Program-made: the position numbers and the translations under genes | DNA from: Oscillospiraceae bacterium | GTDB taxonomy: Bacteria > Bacillota > Clostridia > Oscillospirales > Oscillospiraceae | Direction of reading: 5' to 3' | Length of the DNA: 56,272 nucleotides | NCBI GenBank assembly: GCA_017501695.1 | Contig: JAFVWL010000089.1 | Span: 1-56,272, forward strand | The notes under the pieces: model-generated | What the model was told of the DNA's origin: nothing | Seen by the model: only the letters and a program-made list of their open reading frames with translations | Database searches by the model: none | Shown here: in pieces, positions 1-11,239 of the stretch | Layout of the letters: each line of letters opens with the position of its first letter | How positions within the stretch are numbered: position 1 is the stretch's first letter

Positions 1-136
1 GCTTTGGGCGAATCTTTCGCCCCATAAATGCGTTTTGAAAACGCCACAATACACAAAGTATTCTGCCGTTTTCAAAACTTTTTCTGAGCCGAAATCTTCT
101 GCCCAAATCACCAAAAAATAGTTTTTAGAGGTTGCC
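1..136. repeat. Right part of an inverted-repeat (MITE-like) element
   Basis: Bases 1-106 are identical to 56167-56272 at the other end of the window. The element's right terminus is AGTTTTTAGAGGTTGCC at 120-136, the reverse complement, with one extra base, of GGCACCTCTAAAAACT at 56141-56156. Inside are a GGGCGAA/TTCGCCC hairpin (7-23) and a 12-bp stem GTTTTGAAAACG/CGTTTTCAAAAC. No coding frame is visible. This is seen directly; that it is a non-autonomous mobile element is inference. Confidence 0.7.
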
Positions 137-147
137 AAAAATATGAC

Positions 148-176
148 TTGATTCCGGGGAAATAATTGGCTATAAT
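148..176 (+). promoter_or_regulatory. Promoter of the PaaK-like gene
   Basis: TTGATT at 148-153, a 17-base spacer and TATAAT at 171-176. It lies 12 bases beyond the repeat element and about 32 bases before the GTG start. Confidence 0.7.
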
Positions 177-207
177 GACTACAATGGTATTTTGGGAGGT
201 GTGTTCT

Positions 208-1110
208 GTGGAACATTCTGCACGTAAAAAATTGGAGGCTATGGCGAAAACGCCGGAAGCTTTGAACCGGACAGTGGAATATGTGGCAGAGCACCTTCGC
301 CTGTTTGTCAAACCCCAGGACCGGGTCCTGATCTGCCTGACCCGCAAGGAACCGGATCAAATCGGCGGCATTTTCCGGGCCGCTGTGGAGCGTGTGGGTG
401 CGGAACCGGTTCTGTGGGGACCGGATCTGCGGTGGAAGACGCTGCTGCGGCTGGCATTTTCCACCCGGGCCCGGGTCATTGTGGGCCCACCGCTGGTGAT
501 CCTGGGCCTTTCCAAGCTTGCTAAATCCACCGGTACGCCGCTGAATATCCGCCAGGTGGTCACTGCCGGCTATCCTTGTATGGACTGGATGATCGAGGAT
601 ATTATCCGGGGCCTGGATTGCGATACCTGGGGCTGCTTCGACCCCGGTGACGGGGCTATCGTGGGCGGCTTCTCCTGCGGAAAAAGCCTGGGTGTCCATC
701 TGCGCCAGGATCTGTATTCTCTGGAACTCACCGATGAAACGGACGGTGTTGGACGTACGGTATTGCGCTCCGTGGAAGACCCGCAGGCCTATCTGTATAC
801 CGGAGAGCGGGGCCGGTTGGATAAGACGCCTTGCCCCTGCGGGCGGGAGTCTGCCCGGCTTGTGGACATTTATCCCGAGGATTCCCTTGCATCCGATGTT
901 CGGGACCTGACAGCCCAACTCCACAGCTGGTCCAGCATCCTGGACTGCCGGGTTGCCAAAGGACAGTACGGCCTGGAAATGGAGCTGGTGGTGTTCCCCG
1001 GGGAAAAGCTGCCTCAGCTTCCCACCGTCGCCAAGCGAGTCATCCGTCCCTGGGACCCGGAGCGGGATATCCCGTTCCATTTGGTTCCGGATTGGGAGAA
1101 TCTTGCTTGA
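208..1110 (+). CDS. PaaK-like (phenylacetate-CoA ligase family) partial adenylating protein
   Basis: A 300-residue protein that aligns with the middle and end of phenylacetate-CoA ligases: a PPLVILGLSKLAK stretch like the PaaK 'TPSYA' region, a TAGYP/GCFDPGDGAIVGG segment and the family's CPCGR motif near residue 220, followed by a short C-terminal domain. PaaK enzymes are about 430 residues and carry an SSGTTG ATP P-loop near residue 100; that N-terminal part is missing here, so normal acyl-adenylate chemistry is doubtful. The GTG at 208 is chosen because GGGAGGT sits 7 bases upstream; an upstream TTG frame has no ribosome site. It is a single gene between its own promoter and the alaS leader. 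Family membership is fairly clear, the function is not known. Confidence 0.6.
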   Translation: MEHSARKKLEAMAKTPEALNRTVEYVAEHLRLFVKPQDRVLICLTRKEPDQIGGIFRAAVERVGAEPVLWGPDLRWKTLLRLAFSTRARVIVGPPLVILGLSKLAKSTGTPLNIRQVVTAGYPCMDWMIEDIIRGLDCDTWGCFDPGDGAIVGGFSCGKSLGVHLRQDLYSLELTDETDGVGRTVLRSVEDPQAYLYTGERGRLDKTPCPCGRESARLVDIYPEDSLASDVRDLTAQLHSWSSILDCRVAKGQYGLEMELVVFPGEKLPQLPTVAKRVIRPWDPERDIPFHLVPDWENLA

Positions 1111-1137
1111 AATGTATCCTCGCTTTGACGAAACCCA

Positions 1138-1165
1138 TTGACAATTCCGGATTTTGTGCTAAAAT
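1138..1165 (+). promoter_or_regulatory. Promoter of the alaS T-box leader
   Basis: TTGACA at 1138-1143, a 16-base spacer and TAAAAT at 1160-1165, placing the RNA start near 1172, just ahead of the T-box. Confidence 0.75.
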
Positions 1166-1171
1166 ATTGTG

Positions 1172-1395
1172 GATATGCAAAGACAATGGGGAAACCAAGC
1201 AGGCCGGAAGTCATTCAGCGAGAGGGGAGCGGTGAGAGCCCTCGGCGGAAATCCTGCAAGCCATTTCTTCCGTCGCCCGGGAGGACCGGGACGGGTGCTC
1301 CCGTTACAGAGCAGCTAAGATGTCCCGGTTCTGGGACGAATTAGGGTGGTACCGCGTCTATTTACGCCCCTATCTTCCGATAGGGGTGTTTTATA
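1172..1395 (+). promoter_or_regulatory. T-box riboswitch (tRNA-Ala sensing leader)
   Basis: The 325-bp gap before alaS is filled by a T-box. The hallmark T-box bulge sequence AGGGTGGTACCGCG is at 1343-1356 and the Stem I apical signature GGTGAGAGCC is at about 1231-1240. The antiterminator region competes with a terminator hairpin CCCCTATC-ttcc-GATAGGGG at 1367-1386 followed by TGTTTTAT. Known biology: uncharged tRNA pairs with the specifier codon and the T-box bulge and permits readthrough. I could not place the Ala specifier codon with certainty; tRNA-Ala is inferred from the gene controlled. Confidence 0.93.
1367..1394 (+). terminator. T-box attenuator terminator
   Basis: An 8-bp GC-rich stem (1367-1374 with 1379-1386), TTCC loop, then a T-rich run. 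It ends 41 bases before the alaS start. Confidence 0.85.
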
Positions 1396-1435
1396 TTTGC
1401 ATAGAAAAAGTGATTATTTTCGGAGGTAATATCCC

Positions 1436-4075
<2,640 letters not shown>

Positions 4076-4082
4076 TATTTTG

Positions 4083-4111
4083 GGGCACCGCCGTAAGACG
4101 GTGCCCTTTTT
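4083..4111 (+). terminator. Terminator after alaS
   Basis: GGGCACCG (4083-4090) pairs with CGGTGCCC (4099-4106), followed by TTTTT. It lies only 23 bases before the comEC start, so comEC is either read through or has a promoter I cannot identify. Confidence 0.85.
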
Positions 4112-4133
4112 CTAAAGGAAGGAGGTTTCCGGG

Positions 4134-6389
4134 ATGCGAAAACTGATGTGGTTTACCATAGGCTTCTGCGGCGCAAGCGCTATCGGGGCGTATCTGCTGT
4201 TCGGAAATCTCCTGGCTGTACTGGCGGTGGCCGCGCTGATTCTGTCGGGCTTGACTTGGTTGGTTTGCCGCCGCCTGGATCAAAAGCCGGTTCCCGCGGT
4301 GCTGCTTCTGGGCCTGGCGTTGGGTCTGCTTTGGTTCTGGGTCTATGATGGCGGTTATCTCAGTCCCGTCCGGGACCTGGACGGCGTGATCACCCAGGCA
4401 TCCATTGAGATTTTGGATTATAGCTATGAGACGGATTATGGCTGCGCCGCCGAGGGCAACGCCTCCTGGCAGGGCAGAACCTACCGAATTCGGCTGTATC
4501 TGAATGACCGGCAGATTCTGAATCCCGGCAATATCGTCACCGGTTCCTTCAAATTTCAGACCACCGACGGCACGGGAGAAAAAGAAGCCACCTTTCACCG
4601 GGGCAACGGCATCGCTTTGATCGCCAAGCAGGTTGGGGAAGTGACTGTGGAGCATCCGGAAACACCCTGGTGGTACTACCCAGGTGCCCACATTCGACAG
4701 AGCTTGATCGACCGGATTGTGGAGATTTTCCCGGCGGATACGGCGGCCTTTGCCAAAGCCCTGCTTCTTGGCGACGATACGGATCTGGATTACGCCGTTA
4801 ACACAGCCTTTAAGGTTACCGGCATCCGTCATATCATTGCGGTGTCCGGTCTTCATGTGTCCATCCTGTTTGGCCTGGTTTATATGGTTGCCGGAAAGAA
4901 CCGGTATCTAACGGCTTTGCTGGGAATTCCTGTGCTGGCGCTGTTTGCCGCTGTGGCAGGCTTTACGCCCTCTGTTACCCGGGCATGTCTGATGCATGGG
5001 CTGATGATGGTGGGATTGCTGTTTGAGCGGGAGTATGATCCTCCCACGGCTCTGGCATTTTCTGCTCTTGTTATGCTGGCGGTAAACCCGCTGGTGGTAA
5101 CATCTGTCAGCTTCCAGCTTTCTGTGGGCTGTATGGTCGGCATATTTGCCTTTGCCCAACCCATGAAGGCCTGGCTCCTGGATGATAAACGTCTCGGACA
5201 CGCCACGGGCAAAAGCATGAAAGCAAAGCTTGTCCGTGCCTTTGCCGGATCCGTTTCTGTGTCCTTGGGTGCCATCAGCATCACAACGCCCCTTTCCGCC
5301 CTGTACTTTGGGGCTGTGAGTCTTATCAGCCCTCTGACCAATCTGCTGACCCTATGGGTTGTGACTCTGGTATTCTACGGCATCATGGCTGTATGCGCCC
5401 TGGGTCTTTTGTGGATCCCCGGCGCCCAAATGCTGGCCTTACTGGTGTCCTGGCCCATTCGCTACATTCTGGGGATCACCCAATTGCTGTCCCGGATCCC
5501 CATGGCGGCAGTGTATACCACCGGGGAACTGGTGGTGTGGTGGCTGTTATTCGTTTATATTCTGCTGGGACTGTTCCTTGTGATGAAAAACCGGAAGCCC
5601 ATGATCTTCTCTTGCCTGGCGGTGCTGAGCCTATGCGCTGCTTTGCTGGGCTCCTGGATCCCGCCTATGCTGGACGGGTGCCGGATGACGGTGCTGGATG
5701 TTGGCCAGGGCCAGAGTATCATTTTGCAGAGTTACGGAAAGACCTATCTGGTGGACTGCGGCGGCAGTTATGCCGATGACGCGGCGGATCTGGCAGCGGA
5801 AACCTTGCTGTCCATGGGCATCAGCCGCATTGATGGCCTGATTTTAACCCATTATGACGCGGACCACGCCGGCGGTGCGGAAATGCTCCTGACCCGGATC
5901 GACGCGGATGCCCTGTATCTTCCGGCCTGGGAGGATACGCAGGCGGTGGCACAGACCCTGTCCGCCTACGACGGGGGAACGATGTACCGGATGGAACAGG
6001 ACCTGGAGCTGCGCTGGCGGGATACGACCCTGACCGTTATTACCTCGGAGCTTCGTGATTCCGGCAACGAAAGCAGCTTGTGCGTCTTGTTTCAGGCGGA
6101 TAATTGTGATATACTGATTACAGGCGACCGGGGAACCTTGGGAGAAGAACTGCTTTTGCGGCGGATCGACCTTCCGGAGCTGGAGGTGCTGGTGGTGGGT
6201 CATCACGGTTCCAAATACTCCACAGGCCAGGCTCTGCTGGATAAGACCAGCCCTCAAATCGCCGTAATATCTGTAGATGCGGATAACCGCTACGGCCATC
6301 CTGCCCAGGAGGTCCTGGAACGGCTGGAGGCAGCGGGTTGTACTGTCCTGCGGACCGACGAAGACGGAACCATCATCATCAGGAGGTGA
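4134..6389 (+). CDS. comEC: ComEC/Rec2 DNA-uptake channel protein
   Basis: A 751-residue integral membrane protein. Order: two or three N-terminal membrane helices, a DUF4131-like extracytoplasmic OB-type segment (about 85-195), a competence domain with many helices (about 205-500; the conserved VSGLHVSIL segment is visible), then a metallo-beta-lactamase domain with LTHYDADHAGG, the H573 metal-binding motif. In the family this is the channel that brings single-stranded DNA into the cell. The start has AAGGAGG 7-10 bases upstream. The stop TGA is part of the next gene's ribosome site, so holA translation is probably coupled. No other competence genes are in the window. Confidence 0.93.
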   Translation: MRKLMWFTIGFCGASAIGAYLLFGNLLAVLAVAALILSGLTWLVCRRLDQKPVPAVLLLGLALGLLWFWVYDGGYLSPVRDLDGVITQASIEILDYSYETDYGCAAEGNASWQGRTYRIRLYLNDRQILNPGNIVTGSFKFQTTDGTGEKEATFHRGNGIALIAKQVGEVTVEHPETPWWYYPGAHIRQSLIDRIVEIFPADTAAFAKALLLGDDTDLDYAVNTAFKVTGIRHIIAVSGLHVSILFGLVYMVAGKNRYLTALLGIPVLALFAAVAGFTPSVTRACLMHGLMMVGLLFEREYDPPTALAFSALVMLAVNPLVVTSVSFQLSVGCMVGIFAFAQPMKAWLLDDKRLGHATGKSMKAKLVRAFAGSVSVSLGAISITTPLSALYFGAVSLISPLTNLLTLWVVTLVFYGIMAVCALGLLWIPGAQMLALLVSWPIRYILGITQLLSRIPMAAVYTTGELVVWWLLFVYILLGLFLVMKNRKPMIFSCLAVLSLCAALLGSWIPPMLDGCRMTVLDVGQGQSIILQSYGKTYLVDCGGSYADDAADLAAETLLSMGISRIDGLILTHYDADHAGGAEMLLTRIDADALYLPAWEDTQAVAQTLSAYDGGTMYRMEQDLELRWRDTTLTVITSELRDSGNESSLCVLFQADNCDILITGDRGTLGEELLLRRIDLPELEVLVVGHHGSKYSTGQALLDKTSPQIAVISVDADNRYGHPAQEVLERLEAAGCTVLRTDEDGTIIIRR

Positions 6390-6394
6390 ACCCT

Positions 6395-7441
6395 ATGGCA
6401 AAGAAACCCACGCAGACCAATGCGCTTCAAGAACTGAAAGCTGCTATCCGTGCCAAATCCGTGGAGCGGCTGTACTTCTTCCATGGGGAAGAAACCTTTC
6501 TGCTGCACCATTATCTGGACCAGCTACGCAAGCTCCTGCTGGATGAACTGACGGAATCCTTTAATTTTCATAAGCTGAATGCGGAAACATTTGGCCTGCA
6601 GGCCTTGGCAGATGCGGTGGAGAATCTGCCTATGATGGCGGAGCATACTCTGGTCTGGGTGGATGAAATTGACATTTTTAAGCTCAGCGAGGTGGACCGG
6701 AACAAGCTGACGGAGATCCTTTCGGATGTACCCGATTATTGCACCCTGGTGTTTACCTACATTTCCACTCCCTGGAAACCGGACAAGCGGCTGAAAAAGC
6801 TCTGGGAGGCGGTGGACAAGCACGGCACCGTGGTGGAGTTTGCCAAGCAGGAGCAGCGGGACCTGGTGCCCTGGATCGGACGGCATTTTGCCGCCCGGAA
6901 GAAACAGATCTCCACAGATCTTTGCGTTTACCTCATTGATATCACCGGAGGCACCATGACGGCCCTTGCCGGCGAAATCGATAAAATCTGTGCCTATTCC
7001 GGGGCGGACCGGATCGTGAAAAGTGACATTGACGCGGTGGTAGAGCCGGTGCTGGACGCGGTGGTGTTTCAGATGACGGATTTGCTGGGCCAGGGGGAAT
7101 ATGGCCCCGCTCTGGTGAAGCTGCGGACACTGTTGAAAATGCAGCAGGAGCCCATTGCCATTCTGGGTGCCATCGGCGGTCATTTCCGCCGCCTGGGCAC
7201 CGCACGAACCCTGCTGGACAATGGCCGCAATTCCTCGGAGCTTATGAAACTGTGCGCCATGGGCGACTATCCCGCCCGGAAAACCATGAGCGCCGCTGGC
7301 CGTTTTTCTTCCCGGTTCTGCGCAAAGGCGGCGGAGCTGGTGATGGAGACGGACTATCAGATGAAAACATCCTTTGACGATCAGGATCGGCTGTTGGAAA
7401 TGCTGGTGCTTCGGCTTGCACAGGAGGCGCGCAATGGTTAA
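6395..7441 (+). CDS. holA: DNA polymerase III delta subunit
   Basis: A 348-residue clamp-loader delta subunit, which opens the sliding clamp ring. The N-terminal domain has YFFHGEETFLLHHYLDQL, and the helical C-terminal domain follows, as in the family (about 340 residues). The ATG at 6395 is chosen over longer upstream frames because AGGAGGTG lies 6 bases before it and overlaps the comEC stop. Its last 8 bases overlap the start of rnmV. The comEC-holA order is common in Firmicutes. Confidence 0.94.
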   Translation: MAKKPTQTNALQELKAAIRAKSVERLYFFHGEETFLLHHYLDQLRKLLLDELTESFNFHKLNAETFGLQALADAVENLPMMAEHTLVWVDEIDIFKLSEVDRNKLTEILSDVPDYCTLVFTYISTPWKPDKRLKKLWEAVDKHGTVVEFAKQEQRDLVPWIGRHFAARKKQISTDLCVYLIDITGGTMTALAGEIDKICAYSGADRIVKSDIDAVVEPVLDAVVFQMTDLLGQGEYGPALVKLRTLLKMQQEPIAILGAIGGHFRRLGTARTLLDNGRNSSELMKLCAMGDYPARKTMSAAGRFSSRFCAKAAELVMETDYQMKTSFDDQDRLLEMLVLRLAQEARNG

Positions 7442-8021
7442 GATTCGGGAGGCTATTCTTGTCGAAGGCCGTTATGACAAAAACACCCTGTCCCAGATCG
7501 TGGATGCCACGATCCTGGAAACTGCCGGATTTGGGATTTTCAAGGATAAAAAACAAATGGCCTTGCTGCGCCGGGTGGCGGAAAGCCGGGGACTCATCGT
7601 CTTTACGGATTCCGACGGTGCAGGATTCGTCATCCGAAACCATATTAAAAGCGCCATCCCTGCCAAATATCTGAAACACGCCTATATTCCGGACATTCCC
7701 GGCAAGGAGCGGCGGAAGTCCGCTCCCGGAAAGGAAGGGAAGCTGGGCGTGGAGGGCATGAAGCCAGAGATCATTCTGGAAGCCCTCCGCCGCTGCGGTG
7801 CCACCGTAGAAGGGGAGAACAGCCCTGTGCGGAATGCCATCACCAAGCAGGATCTGATGGACCTGGGGCTGTCCGGCGGGCCGGATTCCGCGGCGAAACG
7901 TCTGGCGTTGTTGAAAAAACTGGACCTGCCGGAGCGTATGAGTGCCAATGCTATGCTTCAGGCATTGAATTTATTATATTCATTGGAAGAACTGACGGGT
8001 ATCGTCAATCATTTGGAGTGA
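7434..8021 (+). CDS. rnmV: Ribonuclease M5 (5S rRNA maturase)
   Basis: A 195-residue Toprim-domain nuclease. The catalytic motif VEGRYDKN (Glu) is near residue 10 and TDSDGAG (the DxD pair) near 60, followed by the M5-type YIPDIPGKERRK segment. In Firmicutes it cleaves double-stranded 5S rRNA precursor together with ribosomal protein L18. The ATG overlaps the end of holA (ATGGTTAA), so translation is coupled. The next gene begins 4 bases after its stop. Confidence 0.93.
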   Translation: MVKIREAILVEGRYDKNTLSQIVDATILETAGFGIFKDKKQMALLRRVAESRGLIVFTDSDGAGFVIRNHIKSAIPAKYLKHAYIPDIPGKERRKSAPGKEGKLGVEGMKPEIILEALRRCGATVEGENSPVRNAITKQDLMDLGLSGGPDSAAKRLALLKKLDLPERMSANAMLQALNLLYSLEELTGIVNHLE

Positions 8022-8025
8022 TACC

Positions 8026-9888
8026 ATGATAGATATATCTGTAAACAATCTAACAAAATTCTTCGTCATCGGAGAAAACCTCCTGGAGGGGCTGACCTTT
8101 GAAATCCAGGAAGGGGAGTGCGTGGCGATTTTAGGCCGGAACGGCTGCGGCAAGACCACGCTGTTCAAGATCCTCACCGGAGAAATGGACTATGACGACG
8201 GCGAGGTTTACGTGAACCCCCACAAGCGTCTGGGTCTGATCTCCCAGATCCCGGTGTTCCCCCTGGGTTACACCGTGGAGGAGGTGCTTCGCTCCGCCTA
8301 CGCTCCCCTGATGGCTGCCAAGCGGAAAATGGAAGCCTTGGAAAAAGCCATGGCCCACGGTGCCACGGAAGAGCAGCTTCGGGAATACGACAGCCTGACC
8401 AACCGGTTCCAGTCCGGCGGCGGCTACGAAATGGATGTGGAGGTGGACAAGGTCTGCAACGGTCTGGGCATTACTTCCGAACAGCGGACCCAGGAATTCG
8501 ACAGCCTTTCCGGCGGCGAAAAGACCCGGGTGAATCTTGCCCGGCTGCTGCTGGAAAAGACGGACATTTTGCTGCTGGACGAGCCCACCAATCATCTGGA
8601 TCTTCGCAGCGTGGAGTGGCTGGAGGGCTACATCAATGCCTTCAAGGGCACAGTGCTGGCCATTTCCCACGACCGGTATTTTATCGATCAGGTGGCCGAC
8701 CGGGTCATCGAGATCGTGGACGGCCATGCCGAATTCTACTCCGGCAACTATTCCTTCTACATCGACGAAAAGCAGGCCCGGTTTGACCTGCAGATGAAGC
8801 AGTACGAGCAGGAACAGGCCAAGCTGAAGCAGTTGGGCTTCACCGTGGAACGGATGAAGGGCTGGGGCATCAACAACCGGACCCTCTACCGCCGGGCTAT
8901 GTCCATTCAGCACCGAATGGAGCGAATCAAAAAGACGGAAAAGCCCAAGACCGAACGGACCATGAAGGCCAGCTTCGGGGAAAAGGACTTTTCCGGCGAT
9001 GTGGTCTTCAAAATGAAGAACGTGAGCAAGTCCTTCGGAGACCGGACTTTGTTCTCCGATGTGGAGCTGAATGTGGAGGGCGGCGAGCGCATCGCTCTGC
9101 TGGGCGACAACGGCACCGGCAAATCCACTTTTATCCGCTGCTTGCTGGGAGATGAGGACTGCGGCGGCAAGATCCAGTTCGGTCCCACGGTGAAATGGGG
9201 CTACCTGCCCCAGATCATCCACTTTGCCCATCCCGAGCGGACCCTCTATGACACCATGCTCTACGAGAAAAACTGCTCTCCCCAGGTCGCCCGTGACCGC
9301 CTGGGTGCCTTTATGTTCCAGGGTGAGGATGTGTTCAAGGAAGTCCGAAACCTGTCCGGCGGCGAGCAGAGCCGTCTGCGGCTGTGTATGCTCATGGACG
9401 AGAAAATCAACCTACTGATCCTGGACGAGCCCACCAACCATCTGGACATCGCCTCCCGAGAATGGGTGGAGGCAGCTATTGAGGAATTTGAGGGTGTGCT
9501 GCTGTTCGTCAGCCATGACCGCTATTTTATCGAGAAATTCGCGGAACGGATCTGGCTTCTTGAGGACGGAAAGATCCGGGATTTCCGCTGCGGCTATAGC
9601 AAATACCGCGCCATTCTGGACCATGAAGCCGCTGCCAAACCCGTGGTCACCGCAGCTCCAAAGCCCAAAAAGGATAAGCCTAAGGGCGGCACCAAGGATG
9701 TGGACAAGCTGATCCGTCGGCTGGAGCGGGAGATCGAAAAGCAGGAAAAGGTTATTTCCGATCTGGACGGTAAAATTGAAGCCGCCGCCGCGGACTATCA
9801 GGAGCTGGCCCGGCTTATGGGCGAAAAAGAGGAAGCGGAGCTGGTACTGCTGGACCTGATGGAACAGTGGGAAGCGGCTCAGGAGTGA
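8026..9888 (+). CDS. ABC-F family ATPase
   Basis: A 620-residue soluble protein with two ABC domains and no membrane segments: Walker A GRNGCGKTT and GDNGTGKST, signatures LSGGEKTR and LSGGEQSR, Walker B LLLDEPTNHLDL and LILDEPTNHLDI. A charged inter-domain linker (about 240-310) and a Lys-rich coiled-coil C-terminal tail (about 540-620) are typical of ribosome-acting ABC-F proteins such as YdiF/YfmR/Uup. Known role: acting at the ribosomal E site on stalled or antibiotic-bound ribosomes. The subgroup, and whether it gives resistance, cannot be decided here. It is third in the holA-rnmV run. Confidence 0.93.
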   Translation: MIDISVNNLTKFFVIGENLLEGLTFEIQEGECVAILGRNGCGKTTLFKILTGEMDYDDGEVYVNPHKRLGLISQIPVFPLGYTVEEVLRSAYAPLMAAKRKMEALEKAMAHGATEEQLREYDSLTNRFQSGGGYEMDVEVDKVCNGLGITSEQRTQEFDSLSGGEKTRVNLARLLLEKTDILLLDEPTNHLDLRSVEWLEGYINAFKGTVLAISHDRYFIDQVADRVIEIVDGHAEFYSGNYSFYIDEKQARFDLQMKQYEQEQAKLKQLGFTVERMKGWGINNRTLYRRAMSIQHRMERIKKTEKPKTERTMKASFGEKDFSGDVVFKMKNVSKSFGDRTLFSDVELNVEGGERIALLGDNGTGKSTFIRCLLGDEDCGGKIQFGPTVKWGYLPQIIHFAHPERTLYDTMLYEKNCSPQVARDRLGAFMFQGEDVFKEVRNLSGGEQSRLRLCMLMDEKINLLILDEPTNHLDIASREWVEAAIEEFEGVLLFVSHDRYFIEKFAERIWLLEDGKIRDFRCGYSKYRAILDHEAAAKPVVTAAPKPKKDKPKGGTKDVDKLIRRLEREIEKQEKVISDLDGKIEAAAADYQELARLMGEKEEAELVLLDLMEQWEAAQE

Positions 9889-9894
9889 GTGAAT

Positions 9895-10308
9895 ATGGAA
9901 TTTCGGGAAAATGAGCTGAGTTTTTCTGATTATTGCGATCTTCGCTCCAGCGTGGGTTGGAACAACTGGTTTGAAAGCCAGTCCCGCCGGGCCCTGGAGA
10001 ACAGCCTGTATGTGCTGACCCTGGAGGAAAAGGGAAGGCCGGTGGCTATGGGCCGGCTTATCGGTGATGGTATGTACTACCTGATGGTGGATGTGGTGGT
10101 CCGGCCGGAGTACCAGGGGCAGGGCTTGGGCAGTGCCATGGTAGACCGGCTCCTGGCCTATGTGGAGGCCATGACTCCAGCCGACGGCCGTTCCAGTGTC
10201 CAGCTCATCGCGGAACCTGGAATGGAGGGCTTCTACCTGAAAAAGGGATTTAAGCAGATTCCTCACGAATTCTGCGGCAGTGCTTTTCGAAAGATCATCC
10301 GAAAGTAA
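9895..10308 (+). CDS. GNAT family N-acetyltransferase
   Basis: A 137-residue GNAT domain. The acetyl-CoA binding motif A is VVVRPEYQGQGLGSAMVDRL near residues 64-83, and the FYLKKGFK motif near the end is typical. The substrate is unknown. The ATG at 9895 is preferred to the GTG six bases earlier because AGGAG lies 9 bases before the ATG. It begins 6 bases after the ABC-F stop and ends the operon at a hairpin. Confidence 0.88.
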   Translation: MEFRENELSFSDYCDLRSSVGWNNWFESQSRRALENSLYVLTLEEKGRPVAMGRLIGDGMYYLMVDVVVRPEYQGQGLGSAMVDRLLAYVEAMTPADGRSSVQLIAEPGMEGFYLKKGFKQIPHEFCGSAFRKIIRK

Positions 10309-10309
10309 A

Positions 10310-10332
10310 ACAGGAGGGCTTGGCCCTCCTGT
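10310..10332 (+). terminator. Hairpin terminator after the GNAT gene
   Basis: ACAGGAGGGC pairs with GCCCTCCTGT around a TTG loop. The following T-run is weak (TCCGTTAT). Confidence 0.6.
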
Positions 10333-10350
10333 TCCGTTATGCAAAAAAGG

Positions 10351-10379
10351 TTGACACTTTCGATGGAAAGGCCTATAAT
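10351..10379 (+). promoter_or_regulatory. Consensus promoter of mrp
   Basis: A perfect TTGACA (10351-10356), 17-base spacer and TATAAT (10374-10379). The start codon is 32 bases further on. Confidence 0.9.
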
Positions 10380-10411
10380 ACTATGGATAAACAACAAAGG
10401 AGCGAATTCAA

Positions 10412-11239
10412 ATGAGTTCTTGTAATGGTAACTGCGCTTCCTGCGGCAGCACTGATTGCGGCGACCGCAAGAAGGAAAGCCTGCTGGCGAAGCTGAATCC
10501 CAAGTCCACGGTGAAGAAGGTCATTGCTGTTGTTTCCGGCAAGGGCGGCGTGGGCAAGTCCACTGTCACCTCTATGCTGGCCGTGGCCATGGCCCGGAAG
10601 GGCAAGCGGGTAGGTGTTCTGGACGCGGACATCACCGGACCTTCCGCCCCTACCGCATTCGGTGTCACCGAGTGCCAGGGCGCTTCCGAGGACGGCCTGT
10701 ACCCGGCCCTGAGCCGTGGCGGCATCCAGGTCATGTCCATTAACCTGCTGCTGGATGACCCCGCTTCTCCTGTGGTTTGGAGAGGACCTGTCATTGCCGG
10801 CGCGGTGAAGCAGTTCTGGACCGATGTGATCTGGGAGGATGTGGACTACCTGTTTGTGGATATGCCTCCCGGAACCGGCGATGTGCCCCTGACCGTGTTC
10901 CAGAGCCTGCCCATTGACGGCATCGTTATCGTCACCTCTCCCCAGGACCTGGTGTCCATGATCGTGACCAAGGCTGTGAAGATGGCCCAGATGATGCACA
11001 TTCCCGTGCTGGGCTTTGTGGAAAACTACGCCTACCTGCGCTGCCCTGACTGCGGCAAGAAGATCCAGGTCTTTGGCAAGAGCCACCTGGACGAGGTCGC
11101 CGAGAACTACAATCTGCCCATCCTGGCCCGGCTGCCTATTGACCCCGCCGTAGCCGAGGCTTATGATAACGGTCTCATGGAGACTGTGGATACCGCTGCT
11201 GTCAACGGCGTTATCGCCGCCATCGAGGGCGCAAAATGA
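10412..11239 (+). CDS. Mrp/NBP35-type Fe-S cluster carrier ATPase
   Basis: A 275-residue P-loop ATPase (ApbC/Mrp). The N-terminus is Cys-rich (CNGNCASCGSTDC), as in Nbp35. The deviant Walker A is SGKGGVGKST near residue 44, Walker B is FVDMPPGTGD, and the cluster-binding CPDC motif is near residue 213. Family role: assembling and transferring [4Fe-4S] clusters in the cytoplasm. It has its own consensus promoter and overlaps the next gene by ATGA. Confidence 0.92.
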   Translation: MSSCNGNCASCGSTDCGDRKKESLLAKLNPKSTVKKVIAVVSGKGGVGKSTVTSMLAVAMARKGKRVGVLDADITGPSAPTAFGVTECQGASEDGLYPALSRGGIQVMSINLLLDDPASPVVWRGPVIAGAVKQFWTDVIWEDVDYLFVDMPPGTGDVPLTVFQSLPIDGIVIVTSPQDLVSMIVTKAVKMAQMMHIPVLGFVENYAYLRCPDCGKKIQVFGKSHLDEVAENYNLPILARLPIDPAVAEAYDNGLMETVDTAAVNGVIAAIEGAK

